Assembly (NCBI GenBank): GCA_034770075.1
Contig: CM068379.1
Span: 19,901,506 to 19,965,505 of the forward strand
From: Aralia elata
Taxonomy: Eukaryota; Streptophyta; Magnoliopsida; Apiales; Araliaceae
DNA: 64,000 nt
Reading direction: 5' to 3'
Part shown: in pieces, positions 44,113-56,097 of the stretch
Layout of the letters: each line of letters begins with the position of its first letter
How positions within the stretch are numbered: position 1 is the stretch's first letter
Position numbers and translations under genes: made by a program
Notes under the pieces: model-generated
The model's input: only the letters and a program-made list of their open reading frames with translations
Database searches by the model: none
Told to the model about the DNA's origin: nothing

Positions 44113-45393
44113 TGTAGGAAACGATTTCTAAATAAATTAATAATTTTTACTTTTAAAAATTATTATCTCAAGATCTTTCTCATAATTTAGCATAATAAAA
44201 AAAAAATATTACATACCTCGTGCTCGGTTGTAGCACAATGGAGAATTTTTGCTTATTCTGATAATAGATTTTTCTCCCTCCTGATCTTCCTCTCTATGAC
44301 CCTTATTTTGATATCACATACTTTTCTGAGTGTGGACTCAAAATACTGCAAAGTGATAGAATATATTGAGTCATCAACTCCTTGATATTTATCAGGATAA
44401 TTAAAAACTTTTCTGATATATTTTATCCTGCTATTTTGTTATATCTTAATAAGGGCTAGAGTGAGGATCAATTAGGATTCTATAATTCTAGCTCCAATAT
44501 AATACTAATTTTTGATCAACTCTTTAATCAATTAGAATTATATTAATTATAACTAATTCCACTAAATAGTTATAATTTCACTCTAGAATTAATAGAATTA
44601 AAATTAATTAAATCCTTCCACTATTAGTATCTTGCAAAAAATACTCCTCTACAATAATATCCATAAACGCGTGTAGGAATAAAACTGTTAACCCATTACG
44701 TTTACTGCTTATATCCTTGAGTACATAATTTATAAACTTTTGATCACACATTAATTTAATAAATTAAATTAATACTTTAGTAATTTGAATTACCAAAATA
44801 CTTGGCCAAGATTCTGGTGATCAACCAATAAATTATATCAAGGAGATATTATAATTTAATTGTAGAATTCCATCTTGAAAAATTTATGTTCCTAATTTCA
44901 TAACATATATCACCCAACATATTGAGGTATTGATTATATTAAAAATCTCACTCTTTAATATATAAAAGTGACATACACTATAAAATCAAGTTTATTATTC
45001 TCTCAGGATTAAGAGTAATTGCACATTAATAGTAATTGAAAATTTATTTATAATAACAGTATTTAACAAATAATTTTTCGTAACGATCCCGTTCTATGTA
45101 TTTCAAAAATACACCAATACACTAGATTAAAGTCTTTAGTTTACATGACTAAGACAAATCCAATCAAGTGTATTACAATCTACTAGAATGGTATATATGT
45201 CCATTTTCATCTAAGATTAAGAACAATATATTTCTTTAATTATACATAACATATAATTTATGTCTTCTATATATGACACTCTTTCATATACATAAATTAT
45301 AAAATGTATAATTATGGACAAAATTTATGACACATTTAATTATGCAAAATGAAATTAAATTTTATTATTAAAATAATAAAATAAATATCAACA
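44113..45393 (-). repeat. 3' LTR of a minus-strand Copia element (1.28 kb)
   Basis: On the minus strand it starts TGTTGATATTTATTTTATTA at 45393, right after the end of pol, and ends TCGTTTCCTACA at 44113. It sits inside an intron of the second carboxypeptidase copy. The partner LTR is not in the window. Confidence 0.6.
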
Positions 45394-45435
45394 TTGGGTT
45401 TTTCTGGCCTTAAAAACTTACAATCTCCCATAGCT

Positions 45436-47449
45436 CTAAACCCAATCTACCATATGTCTAATACCCATCCCCTCAAGATGAAAATCAAAAACTTTAGAAG
45501 ACAAGGTCTTCGTAAAAGGATCAGCCAAATTTTGCGCAAAAGCTATCTTTGAAACTATCACATCTCCTCGTTGAACTATATCTCGGATGAGGTGATATTT
45601 TCTTTCAATATGTTTGCCTTTCTTATGGTTCCTAGGCTCCTCTGACTATCCAATCGCCCCATTATTATCACAAAACAGGACAATAGGAGATGATACTGAA
45701 GGTACCATTCCTATTTCTAATAAGAACTTCTTGAGCCATACAACCTCTTTTACAGCTTCGAAAGCAGTAATATATTCAGCTTCCATGGTAGAGTCAGTTA
45801 TGCAAGACTGTTTAACACTCCTCCAACTAACAGCTCCACCTCCAAGAGTAAACACATAACCAGATGTTGACTTTCTAAAGTCTCTATCTGATTAAAAATC
45901 TGAATCTATATATCCTTTCGGGACAAGATCATCACTAGAATAGACAAGCATATAATTTCTTGTTCTCCGCAGATACTTAAGTATATGCTTTACTGTTATC
46001 CAATGTTCGAGTCCAGGGTTAGACTGATATCTGCTGACCAGGCCTACTGCAAAACAAATATCTAGTCTAGTGCACAACATTGCATACATAAGACTTCTCA
46101 CCACCGAAGCATAAAGGATTGTCTTCATGCGCTCTTGCTCTTGGGGTGTTTTAGGACACTGCTCTTTAGTAAGAAGAATTCCATGTCTGATAGGAAGTAG
46201 TCCTTTCTTGGAATTCTGAATGTTGAACCTAGCCAAAATTATATCTATATATGCAGCTTGGGATAGGCCCAACATTCTATTCTTGCAATCACGCCAAAGC
46301 TTGATCCCTAGAATGTAATTAGGCGCTTCTCCTAAGGCCTTCATCTTAAAATTACTAGACAACCAAATTTTGACGCTAGATAATACTCCCACATCATTAC
46401 CCATAAACAATATATCATCTACACAAAGAACTAATAATACCACCACCCCTTCTTTATTCTTCTTGTACACAGAAGATTCTTCTGGATTCTGTTCAAAACC
46501 ATAAGATTTGATTGCTTAATCAAACCTTATATTCCAAGACCTTGGTGCTTGCTTAAGTCCATAAATGGACTTTTGCAACTTGCATACCATATTTTCTTAG
46601 CCTTTAACTATGAAACTATCAGGCTGTTTCATATAGATTTCTTCATCAAGAAATCCATTAAGAAAAGCAGTCTTAACATCCATTTGCCATATCTCGTAAT
46701 CGAGATGAGCTGCAATGGATAATAGTATTCTAATAGATTTAAGCATAGCTACTGGCGAAAAAGTTTTCCCATAATCAATACCTTCTTTTTGAGTAAAACC
46801 TTTTACTATCAACCGTGTTTTAAAGGTTTCTACCTTTCTATTTACCCCTCCTTTTCTTTTGTAGACCCACTTACACCCTATAGGTTTGACCCTATTAGGT
46901 GCTTCTACAAGTTCCCATACTTTATTTGAGTACGTACATGGAATCCATTTCTTGTTTCATAGCCATGTGCCAGTTGGATGCATCTACATCATTAATAGCT
47001 TCATGGTAGTTAGAGGGATCCGACTCTACTTCTTCCGGAATAACATCGTAAGTTTCTCTAAGAAGTGAAAGTTTCTGAGGAGGCCTGATACTCCTTCCAC
47101 TACGACGATTAGAAGAATCATGTTGGTTAGTTTATGGTAATTCATCCAAGTCTTGCAGTGGATTAATTGATTGAGTAATTGATGTACTTGACATTTCTTC
47201 TAAGACAATTTTACTACTCGACTTATGATCCATTATGTAGTCATTTTCCAGAAAAACTACATTTGCGTTAATAAATACTTTCTGGTCTAAAGGACTATAA
47301 AATAGGCCACCTCTAGTTCCTTTTGGATATCCTACAAACAAACATACTTCTATTCTTGAACCTAATTTATCTAAGTATGTCTTTCTTTTGTCATACATGT
47401 GCATGTGTGCCCCATATATGAATATGGTGCAATACTGGCTTTCACCCAC
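45436..47449 (-). pseudogene. pol: Copia pol remnant: integrase C-terminus, reverse transcriptase, RNase H
   Basis: Order on the minus strand: an integrase C-terminal part (RIEVCLFVGYPKGTRGG, 47350-47300), reverse transcriptase (QMDVKTAFLNGFLDEEIYMK near 46660, catalytic LCVDDILFMGND near 46410), and RNase H (DSTMEAEYITAFEAVKEVVW near 45790, then FAQNLADPFTKTLSSK near 45510), with the natural end TAG at 45436. Frame breaks and stops separate the pieces. Gag, protease and the integrase core are missing, cut off at about 47450. The first residue of the usual YVDD box is Cys here. Dead copy. Confidence 0.9.
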
Positions 47450-47529
47450 TCCACAATTCTCTAGGTGTTAAAGGACATTACTTTGATGGTACAAGATTCA
47501 ATAAGTACATTGTCGTTTCTAGTGCATGA

Positions 47530-47686
47530 GAATTGCCGTTTACACTCCAAAATTAAACGTTACTATGACTCTACTAACACAAAAATAAGTATAGCGATAA
47601 GCAAGGATCGATCCCACAGAGGGTAATGTGTTTTATATTTATCCTAATGTTTTTAATAGAAGATGGGGGGTTTTGAGTTTGATTAA
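47530..47686 (-). repeat. Detached LTR end of the inverted Athila-type element
   Basis: On the minus strand it carries CCCCCCATCTT...AACATTAGGATAAAT...GTGGGATCGATCCTTGC, the same end-of-LTR phrases as 49345-49510 of the neighbouring element but inverted. It is best explained as the far end of the LTR whose main part is at 57890-59708, split by insertion of the 10.2-kb element. Confidence 0.6.
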
Positions 47687-49510
47687 TGACGAGTGCATAA
47701 TATTCGATTATTTTCATTCCTTTATGCTTAGTTCAGTTGCATGTTATCTGTTGTACAAGTTAATTTAAGGTATTTATTAATTTTAGGAAGAATTTGGTAT
47801 GATTCTACAAATATGAGTTATAATGATGAGTTTATGTTGTTTTGTAGAAATACTCTACGATCGCTGAGTGAGAGCTCTACGTTCGTAGTGTTAAAGAAGC
47901 AGTTTAGCAGCTCTACTATCGTAGGAAGGCTAGGCGAAGTTGTTTGACGATTCCTAGTTGCACTCCACGATTGCTGTGACTCACTCTACGACCAGACTTT
48001 CTATTCAACGATTTGCGTGCTTTATGACACAGTACTCTACGAAAGGCTATTTTACTCTACATTTTCAGCTCAGTGGCTAAGTTGCTCTATGACTGATGAA
48101 GTTTACTCTACGATTCCGAGAGGAGAGTTCCACTCTACGATCAGTTACTCTACGACTGCATGTCTACCCTATGTAGTGCTGGTGCAGAGTATTACTCTAC
48201 GATTTTGGTCGACTTGCAGATTTCTGAATCAGAGTAGGATTTAAGACATTAGAGCTTAAAGATATGATTCCTAACATGATTTGGAAATAGACTTGTGCAT
48301 TAAAAAGGAAGTTAAACCTAATATGGAGATTCAAGTCAAAGTCGATAAGGAAACTACATTTGATTATAGAAATAGAAACTGATATGGGATCTGAGTCGAA
48401 GATCAATATGAAAATTGAGTACAAGCTGATGCCAAATTGGAAAAGGAAACAGAAGAAGATTTGGTTTTGAAAACTTAATTCTAATTTGATAAGGAAGCTA
48501 CTAAAAGCTGGATTGCAGAGGTTGACAAAGATTTATGATCCTACTATATCTGCAGAGTGAAGATTTCCAAAGTAGAGTAGGAAATAGAATTCTTCTAGGG
48601 TTTCGATGTTGTATAAATTCTGGTCACTTATATTCAGTAGGAGGACACATAATTCTTAACGCACAACATAAATCATATTTTGTTTACCAACATGCTAGGC
48701 TAGTTTATTTCATTCAATTCTAAGGGGATGTGGAACCTTATTTATAGTTAATAGTATAATTGAGTTTTCATTATTAATTCCTTCTTACATGAGATTTATC
48801 CTGATAATCCGTTTTAATTGCTTATATGTTATTTGGTTTAACTAATTTGGTTTCTGCAGGATTGAATTTGTTAACTAATATCATCTGCTAGATTAAGATA
48901 TAATATTAAGCAAACGATGTTATATCTGATCATAGGTAGTGCTTAGTAATACATGATTGTGGACGAGCTTTTGAGTATTGCTAAGGTTATTATGAGGCAA
49001 GTTAAATAATCTGCGATTATATGATTGTTACTTGGAATAATCTATTTCTCTATTTCTTAATGCTTCTGTTATATTGAATCTTGACTGATAGTTTAGGATT
49101 ATATAAATAGTTAGAGTTTAGTGGGGGCGATTGTCACATTAGATTTAAAATCTAAGGAAAATTTCGGATAAACTAACGATTGTTGTTATCTAGGATTATT
49201 AATCTCATTGAAGGAAGAAATAATGTTAACTGGATTACGTTGCTACTATAAATTGGTGAAACTGAACTGAAGAACTGAAGTTTAAGTTATTTGGTTATAT
49301 TTATTAATTTAATCATGTTCTCTTTCGTTAATTATAATTGATTCAAATCCCCCCAAACTTTTAATTACTATTTTTAATTAGAAACATTAGGATAAATTCA
49401 AAATAATATCATTCTCTGTGGGATCGATCCTTACTTACTATTGTACTTATTATTTGAATTCGTAGAGTGAATGTGAGGTTAATTTTGGATTGCTTGACGA
49501 TAGCTTCCCA
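47687..49510 (+). repeat. 5' LTR of the Athila-type element with CTCTACGA motif array
   Basis: 1.8 kb. From 47850 to 48215 the octamer CTCTACGA and close variants occur about a dozen times at 20-45-base spacing. A TATA-like TGTATAAATT lies near 48611. The end carries GTGGGATCGATCCTT near 49420. It provides the promoter of the element. Confidence 0.85.
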
Positions 49511-49513
49511 AAT

Positions 49514-49531
49514 TTTAGCGCCATTGCCGGG
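49514..49531 (+). other. Primer binding site, tRNA-Asp type
   Basis: TTTAGCGCCATTGCCGGG, close to the TGGCGCCGTTGCCGGGG phrase complementary to tRNA-Asp that Athila and Tat elements use. It begins three bases after the LTR end. Confidence 0.75.
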
Positions 49532-49576
49532 GAACTGATTATTTATTTTAATTTATTCTATGTTTCTTTTTAGTTT

Positions 49577-51298
49577 ATGACTCAATCCTCTTAATCTACT
49601 AAACTGAATTTTGATCTAGAAATAGAAAAAATAGCAAGAAGGCTAAGAAAGGAGAATCGTGGAGTCAACAGCACAACTGCAGATCCAGAAGAAGTCTTTA
49701 TTCCATCACCTGGTCTCAACATAGCAATTGAATTGCTATCAAATAATTCGTCTAGTGATTCAGAAGAAGAGGAAAAGATGGCTGATCCTAATAATAATAG
49801 AACTTTAAAAAAACTAGCTACTCCTAATCTCAATCAACAACCTTTGTGTATTGAGTATCCTACTTTAAATGCTTCTTTTGAACTTAAATCTAGACTAATT
49901 CACCTTTTGCCTACTTTTCGTGGTCTTACAGGTGAAGATCCATACAAGTATTTGAAGGAGTTTCAAGTGGTGTGTTCCACTATGAAATCACAAGGAGTGA
50001 CTGAAGAACAAATAAAACTTAGAGCTTTTCCATTCTCAGTAGCAGACTTAGCAAAGAACTGGTTGTACTACCTACCTCCAGGATCAATCTAAACCTGGAA
50101 TGATATGAAGAAGTTATTCTTTGAGAAGTACTTCCCTGCTTCAAGAGTGACTAACATCAGAAAGGAGATATGTGGCATCAAACAATTCAATGGAGAAACT
50201 TTGTATGAGTACTAGGAAAGGTTTAAGAAGTTGTGTTCTAGTTGTCCACCTCACCAGATTGATGATCAACATCTAATCCAATACTTCTATGAGGGATTGT
50301 TACCCATGTATAGAAGCATGATAGATGCAGCAAGTGGAGGAGCTTTAGTTAACAAGACCCCAGAGGCTGCAAAGAACTTAATTGCAAACATGGCTGTAAA
50401 CTCATGCAATCATGCGCCAATAAGAGTAAATGAGGTGAGCACATGTAATCATGACCATCAAATTTCTGAATTAACTGCTATTGTTAGACAATTGGTTGCA
50501 GGGAATATGCCAGTAACAAAAGCTTGTGGGATCTGTTTGTTGTCTGGCCATACCACTGATTCATGCCCAACATTGCAAGATGATGAGATTATGCAACAAG
50601 CTAATGCAATGGGGGAACTTTCAGACATAACCTCAGAAAAGATATGATTGCTATTCAAGCACATACAATCCAGGATGGAGGGATCATCCTAACCTTAGCT
50701 ATGGAGGAAATAGACCATTTGCACCACCTATTTTCCTTAGTAGACAGCAAGGCTTCTAACCAGCTCCACAATAGTACCAACCTAGAAAGACAGCACCTGC
50801 CAATCTTGGAACATCGCTAGAGGACATATTCAAGGTATTTATGACTCAAACACAACAGTTCCAATAAGAAGCAAGAACTTCCATTAATGATCTAAGGAAC
50901 CAAATGGGTCAATTAGCTACCACAGTTGGGAGATTGAACTCTCAAGGCTCAGGAAAATTGCCCTCTCAAATAGTTATAAATTCAAGGGAAAATGCAAGTG
51001 CCATTACATTAAGGAGTAGAAAAGAGATGGAAGTGCCTAAAGCTATTGCTGAGTTTCATAAAGAGCAGAACAAGGAGATTGAGACACTTAAGGTAACCTC
51101 TAACCTTGTTGTTTCAGTTAAGACTAATGTTTTACCTTTTCCACCTAGAAATCACATAACTTCAAGGAAGGATAAGCAAGAAAAAGAGATCCTTGAGACT
51201 TTTAGGAAGATAGAGGTAAATATCCCTCTGTTAGATGCAATAAAACAAGTACCCAGGTATGCCAAGTTTATAAAAGAACTATGCACTAATAAAAAAAA
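49577..51298 (+). pseudogene. gag: Gag of the Athila-type element, disrupted
   Basis: From the ATG at 49577 there is a TAA six codons in (49592), then a long homologous frame. The retrotransposon gag domain shows FRGLTGEDPYKYLKEFQVVC, LAKNWLYYLPPGSI (stop follows at 50090), WNDMKKLFFEKYFPASRVTN, and a stop where YEYWERF is expected (TAG near 50213). A zinc knuckle reads CGICLLSGHTTDSC (about 50524-50565). Several stops look like G-to-A changes in Trp codons. Confidence 0.85.
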
Positions 51299-52207
51299 TT
51301 GAAAAATGATGAAAGAGTCACAGTAGCGAAAAATGTATCAGCAGTTTTACAAAGGAAAATGCCCCCAAAATGTAAAGACCCAGACATGTTTACCATTCCC
51401 TGTAGAATAGGTAATACCAGATTTGAAAAAGTTATACTAGATTTAGGAGCTTTAATTAATGTCATGCCATTATATTTATTTGCTTCTTTAAATCTAGGGC
51501 CTTTAAAACAGACTGGTGTTATTATTCAACTGACTAACAGGACTAATACTTACCCTGAAGGGGTAATTGAAGATGTTTTAGTGCAGGTGAATGAGCTAAT
51601 CTTTCCTGCAGATTTTTATATTGTGAACATGGAGGATGATTTATCTCCAAACCCTGCTCACATCTTAGTAGGGAGGCCATTCTTAACGACTGCTAGGATC
51701 ATGATTGATGTGCATAATGGGACCTTGACTATGGAGTTTGATGGAGAAAAGATCCAATTCAATATATATGAAGCCATGAGGTACCCTAGTGATATCAATC
51801 CAATTTATGCTATTGATGTTGTTGACTTTTTAGTACAGGATTCTTTTGATCAAGTGCAAAGGTACAACTTGGAAATTGTAATCACTAACAGTTTGGAGTT
51901 AGATAAAGAAGAAGAAATTAAGCAAACTCAGGCATTGAAGGAGGTTGTAGCTGCTTTACATTCCTTACCACAAATTTCAGATAAGTATACATCCCATTCC
52001 ATTCACTTACCTGTTTCTCACCAAAAATTGTTACCTTCTGTCATACAGGCCCCTACATTAGAACTCAAACCATTGCCATCCCATCTGAAGTATGCTTACT
52101 TGGGGAAAGATGATACACTACCAGTGATTATTGCCAACAATCTGACCAAAGTACGGGAAGATAAACTGCTGAGAATCCTTAGGGATCATGTAACAGTCTT
52201 TGGTTAG
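51299..52207 (+). pseudogene. pol: Protease region of the Athila-type polyprotein
   Basis: A 302-codon open stretch. It contains the aspartic protease segment FEKVILDLGALINVMPLYLF (catalytic DLGA, a form common in Athila) and IVNMEDDLSPNPAHILVGRP. The stop at 52205 replaces a Trp codon expected from the family. The open stretch is only one piece of a longer broken frame. Confidence 0.85.
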
Positions 52208-53580
52208 ACCATTGCAGATATAAAAGGCATAAGTTCTGCTGTGTGTATGCATAGGATCTTGTTAGAAGAAGGAGCCAAGCCTACCAGAGAAGCCTATAGA
52301 AGACTGAACCCACCCATGATAGAGGTAATAAAGAAAAAAGTGCTGAAGTCAGGTTTTATATATTCAATTTTAGACAGCTAATGGGTAAGTCCAGTCCAGG
52401 TAGTTCCAAAGAAATCTGGAATCACAATTGTCCAAAATGACAATAATGAATTGGTGCCAACAAGAATGCAAACAGGCTAGAGAGTATGTATTAATTATAG
52501 GAAGTTAAATGCAGTTACTAGAAAAGATCATTTTCCTCTCCCCTTTATTGATCAAATGTTAGAAAGATTGGCTGACCACATTTACTATTGCTTTCTAGAT
52601 GGATTTTCAGGTTACAACCAAATTATTATAGCTCAAAGACAAAACCACCTTCACATGCCCCTTTAGTATATTTGCCAATAGAATAATGTTCGTTAGACTT
52701 TGCAATGCCCCAGGTACCTTCCAAAGATGCACAGTAAACTTGTGTTCTGATCTTCTAGAAAGTTGTATTGAAGTTTTTATGGATGACTTCATAATTCATG
52801 GTGATTCTTTGGATACTTGTCTTGATAATTTAACTAAAGTGCTTGATAGATGCTTAGAAACTATTCTTGTTCTTAACTGGGAAAAATGTAATTTTTTGGT
52901 AGAACAAGGTATAGTACTTGGCCATGTTGTTTCAACTAAGGGATTAGAAGTAGATAGAGCTAAGATAGAGATTATTGCTACTTTGCCTTACCATGCAAAT
53001 GTGCGGGAGATTCGTTCTTTTCTTGGACATGCAGGTTTCTATTGAAGGTTTATCAAAGACTTCTTAAAAATAGCTTTGCCATTATGTAAGCTGCTACAAA
53101 ACGATGTAGAGTTCCAGTTTACTAATGAGTGCAAGGAGGCATTTGACAAGTTAAAGAGCCTATTGACCTCTACGCCTGTGATCCAACCACTAAATTGGAA
53201 TTTACCCTTTGAAATCATATGTGATGCAAACAACTATGCAGTGGGAGCTGTTTTGGGCTAAAGGATTGACAAAGTTATGTATACCATCTACTATGCATCA
53301 AGAACTTTAAACCCTGCTCAGATTAACTACTTTACGACTGAAAAAGAACTCTTATCTATTGTTTTTGCTTTAAACAAGTTTAGATCTTATTTACTTGGAG
53401 CTAAAGTAGTAGTTTATTCTGACCATGCTGCTCTAAGGTATTTATTGACTAAGAAGGACTCAAAGAAAAGAATTATAAGATGAATTTTGCTACTTCAAGA
53501 ATTTGATTTGGAGATAAAAGATAAGAAATGAGCAGATAACTTGGTTGCAAATCACTTGAGCAGACTGTTAAGGGATGAAG
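52208..53580 (+). pseudogene. pol: Reverse transcriptase and RNase H of the Athila-type element, disrupted
   Basis: RT segments: WVSPVQVVPKKSG (52381-), INYRKLNAVTRKDHFPLPFI, FLDGFSGYNQI (about 52597-52630), then after a frameshift MFVRLCNAPGTFQRC and EVFMDDFIIHGDS with the catalytic MDD (about 52770-52800). RNase H follows: YYASRTLNPAQINYFTTEKE and VVYSDHAALRYLL (53280-53460). Stops interrupt at about 52380, 52480, 52664, 53043, 53259 and 53481. Confidence 0.9.
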
Positions 53581-53779
53581 AGGCACTACCACTACATGAT
53601 TCCTTTCCAGATGAGCACCTACTTACAATCAATGAGAAATGACCCTGGTATGCTGATATTATAAATTACTTAGCAAGTTCACATGTTCCTAGCAAGTTGT
53701 CTAGACCTCAGAAAGATAAGCTTAAGAGTGATGCAAAATATTATATATGGGATGATCCATATTTATGGAAATTCTGTAC

Positions 53780-54931
53780 TGATTAGGTAGTTATAAGGTG
53801 TGTGCCTAATCATGAATTTCTATCTATTTTAACCTCATGTCATTCTTATGCTTGTGGAGGACATTTTAGACCAAAAAGAACAGCTCATAAAGTTTTAGAA
53901 TGTGGTTTTTATTGGCCAACAATTTTTAAAGACTCTTATGTGTTTTGTAAATCATGTGAAAATTATCAAAAGATAGGTAATATCTCACAAAGAAATCAAA
54001 TGCCACAGACTCCTATTCTAATTATTGAAATTTTTGATATTTAGAGTATTGATTTTATGGGACCATTTCCTTCATCTTTTGGTAATGTTTATATTCTTTT
54101 GGCTGTTGATTATGTTTCAAAATGGGCGGAAGCTAAAGCCACCAAGACTGATGACTCTAAAGCTGTTGCAGGTTTTGTAAAATCTAACATCTTTAACAGG
54201 TTTGGAATTTCAAGAGCCATTATCAGTGATAGAGGAACTCACTTCTGCAATAGGGTGTTAGCAATATTGTTTAAAAAGTATAATGTGATACACAAAGCCT
54301 TTACATCCTATCATCCACAAAGTAATGGCCAAGCTGAGGTGTCTAATAGGGAATTCAAATCCATCTTAGATTAGAAGATGCACTTTGGGCCTATAGAACT
54401 GCATTTAAAACACTTATAGGTACGTCTGCATTTAAAACACTTATAGGTACGTCACCTTATAGGTTGGTGTTCGGTAAACCTTGTCACTTACCTGTAGAAC
54501 TTGAACACAAAGCTTTTTGGGTAATCAAGCATTGTAATATGAAGTTGGATGAAGCTGGAGAACATAGAAAATTGCAATTGCAGGAGCTTAAGGAGTTAAG
54601 GAATGAATCATATGAAAGCTCTAGAATATACAAGGAAAAGACGAAAGCCTTTCATGATAAGAAAATTTTAAGGAAAACTTTCACTGTTGGACAAAAAGTT
54701 CTCCTTTTTAATTCAAGGCTGTAGTTGTTTCCAAGTAAGCTACGTTCTAGATGGGAAGGTCCTTTTGTGATTACTAATATTTTTCCTTATGGTGCAATTG
54801 ATATCCAGAATCCAAGCACAAGAAAGACTTTTAAAGTTAATGGTCACAGGTTGAAACCTTTCTGTGAGGGCTATCATGAACAGGTGGAGTTGTTGGATTT
54901 GATGGATCCAGTTTATGAAGATGAAGATTGA
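53780..54931 (+). pseudogene. pol: Integrase of the Athila-type element, disrupted
   Basis: Zinc-binding HHCC part (CHSYACGGHFRPKRTAHKVL, then CKSCENYQK). The catalytic core has Asp in LLAVDYVSKWAEAKA, Asp in AIISDRGTHFCN and Glu in SNGQAEVSNREFKSILD. The C-terminal part (RSRWEGPFVITNIFPYGAID) ends at the natural stop, 54929-54931. Stops interrupt at about 54042 and 54372. A 26-base duplication (GCATTTAAAACACTTATAGG twice, about 54402 and 54428) adds a frame change. Confidence 0.9.
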
Positions 54932-56082
54932 GAGAGGAAGCACATCTAGCCAATAACATTAAACAAGGGCAGCTGCATGGGAGGCAACCCATGATATCAG
55001 ATTTGATTTTCTATTCCTTTTACCTTTTATTTTCAGTAGTTGCATGTTAGTTCATACTTTTTTCTTTTGCATGATTATCTTACATTGGGGACAATGTAAG
55101 GTTTGAGTGTGGGGGAGGGGTTTAGATTTAGGATTTGCTTAAGTTTATGATAAGGTGTGGCTTAAAACTGAAAAAATACATTGAAAATTTTGCAGAATTT
55201 TAACTTTACGATCGTAATGTTCTGCTAAATTCTTGAAGGTTAAAATCGTAGAATGAAATTTAATGCTTATTTGCAAAATCTGATTGATACTTAATTAATT
55301 GATGAATGAGGATAACTAAGTCATGATCCATAGGGCCGATTTGAATTGGATTTATGTTGCATAAGTATTTAAATTTGAGATATATGTTTATTTGGCTAAG
55401 TTATCTGTGGAGTTGGCTGTGTGCACTGATTTCATGATTTAGAACTGTGTAAACTGTTTATCTTGTTTGCAGAACCTTGTGCGAGAGAAAATTTTGAAAG
55501 AAAAACTGGAAAGTTGGATGTAGTGAAAAAAAAATTGGAAGCAAAAGTGCAAAAACATGTGGTGGGTTGAGATGGAACATAAAACACACTCACCTATAAA
55601 CACATGCAATAAGAGGGAACGCAAAACGCACTCGTTGGGAAGGAAAGAAGTGAGATGGAGCATAAAATGCACTTAATTGAAAGAAAAAAAATGTGAGAGA
55701 TGAAATGGAACATAAAATGCATTCACCTGGAAAAGAAATTTTAAGGTTCTGTTGAGAAAAAGGAATAAAGGTCTGAGAAAACATGTTCTGAATTTTGAGT
55801 TAGTGTACATAGTTGTTGTTCTATGATAGCTTAGTTGGATATTCATATGGATCATAGGAAGGATATTTGTATAGATACAGTTTGATTTGAAGAAGTTCAA
55901 TGGAGAATGGTGAGGTTGTTGTTATGAGTTGGTTAATGAGGTGCTAATCAAATATCTGTTAGTCAGTATTAATATTCCTGGGTAAATTAAATTTGAAACC
56001 TTTTACAGTTTAGTTGGATAGAGATTTTGATAATTTCTAAGTGTGATGTGAATTTAGTTTACATGAGGGCACGAAAAAGGCT
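54932..56082 (+). other. 3' non-coding internal region of the Athila-type element
   Basis: No env-like gene recognised. At 55560-55730 there are three copies of a unit around GAGATGGARCATAAAAYRCACT. The related inverted element has the same unit at 60070-60210. Confidence 0.6.
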
Positions 56083-56097
56083 AAGTGTGGGGGAATT
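56083..56097 (+). other. Polypurine tract
   Basis: GTGTGGGGGAATT immediately before the second LTR, the expected start site for plus-strand synthesis. The same phrase precedes the LTR of the inverted element (59710-59722, minus strand). Confidence 0.75.

Noticed and set aside
47850..48215. CRISPR-like regular short repeats
   Set aside because: The units are only eight bases, irregularly spaced and within a retrotransposon LTR of a plant genome.
49577..54931. A functional gag-pol in the Athila element
   Set aside because: Many stop codons and frameshifts occur throughout; the longest open piece is 302 codons and covers only the protease part.
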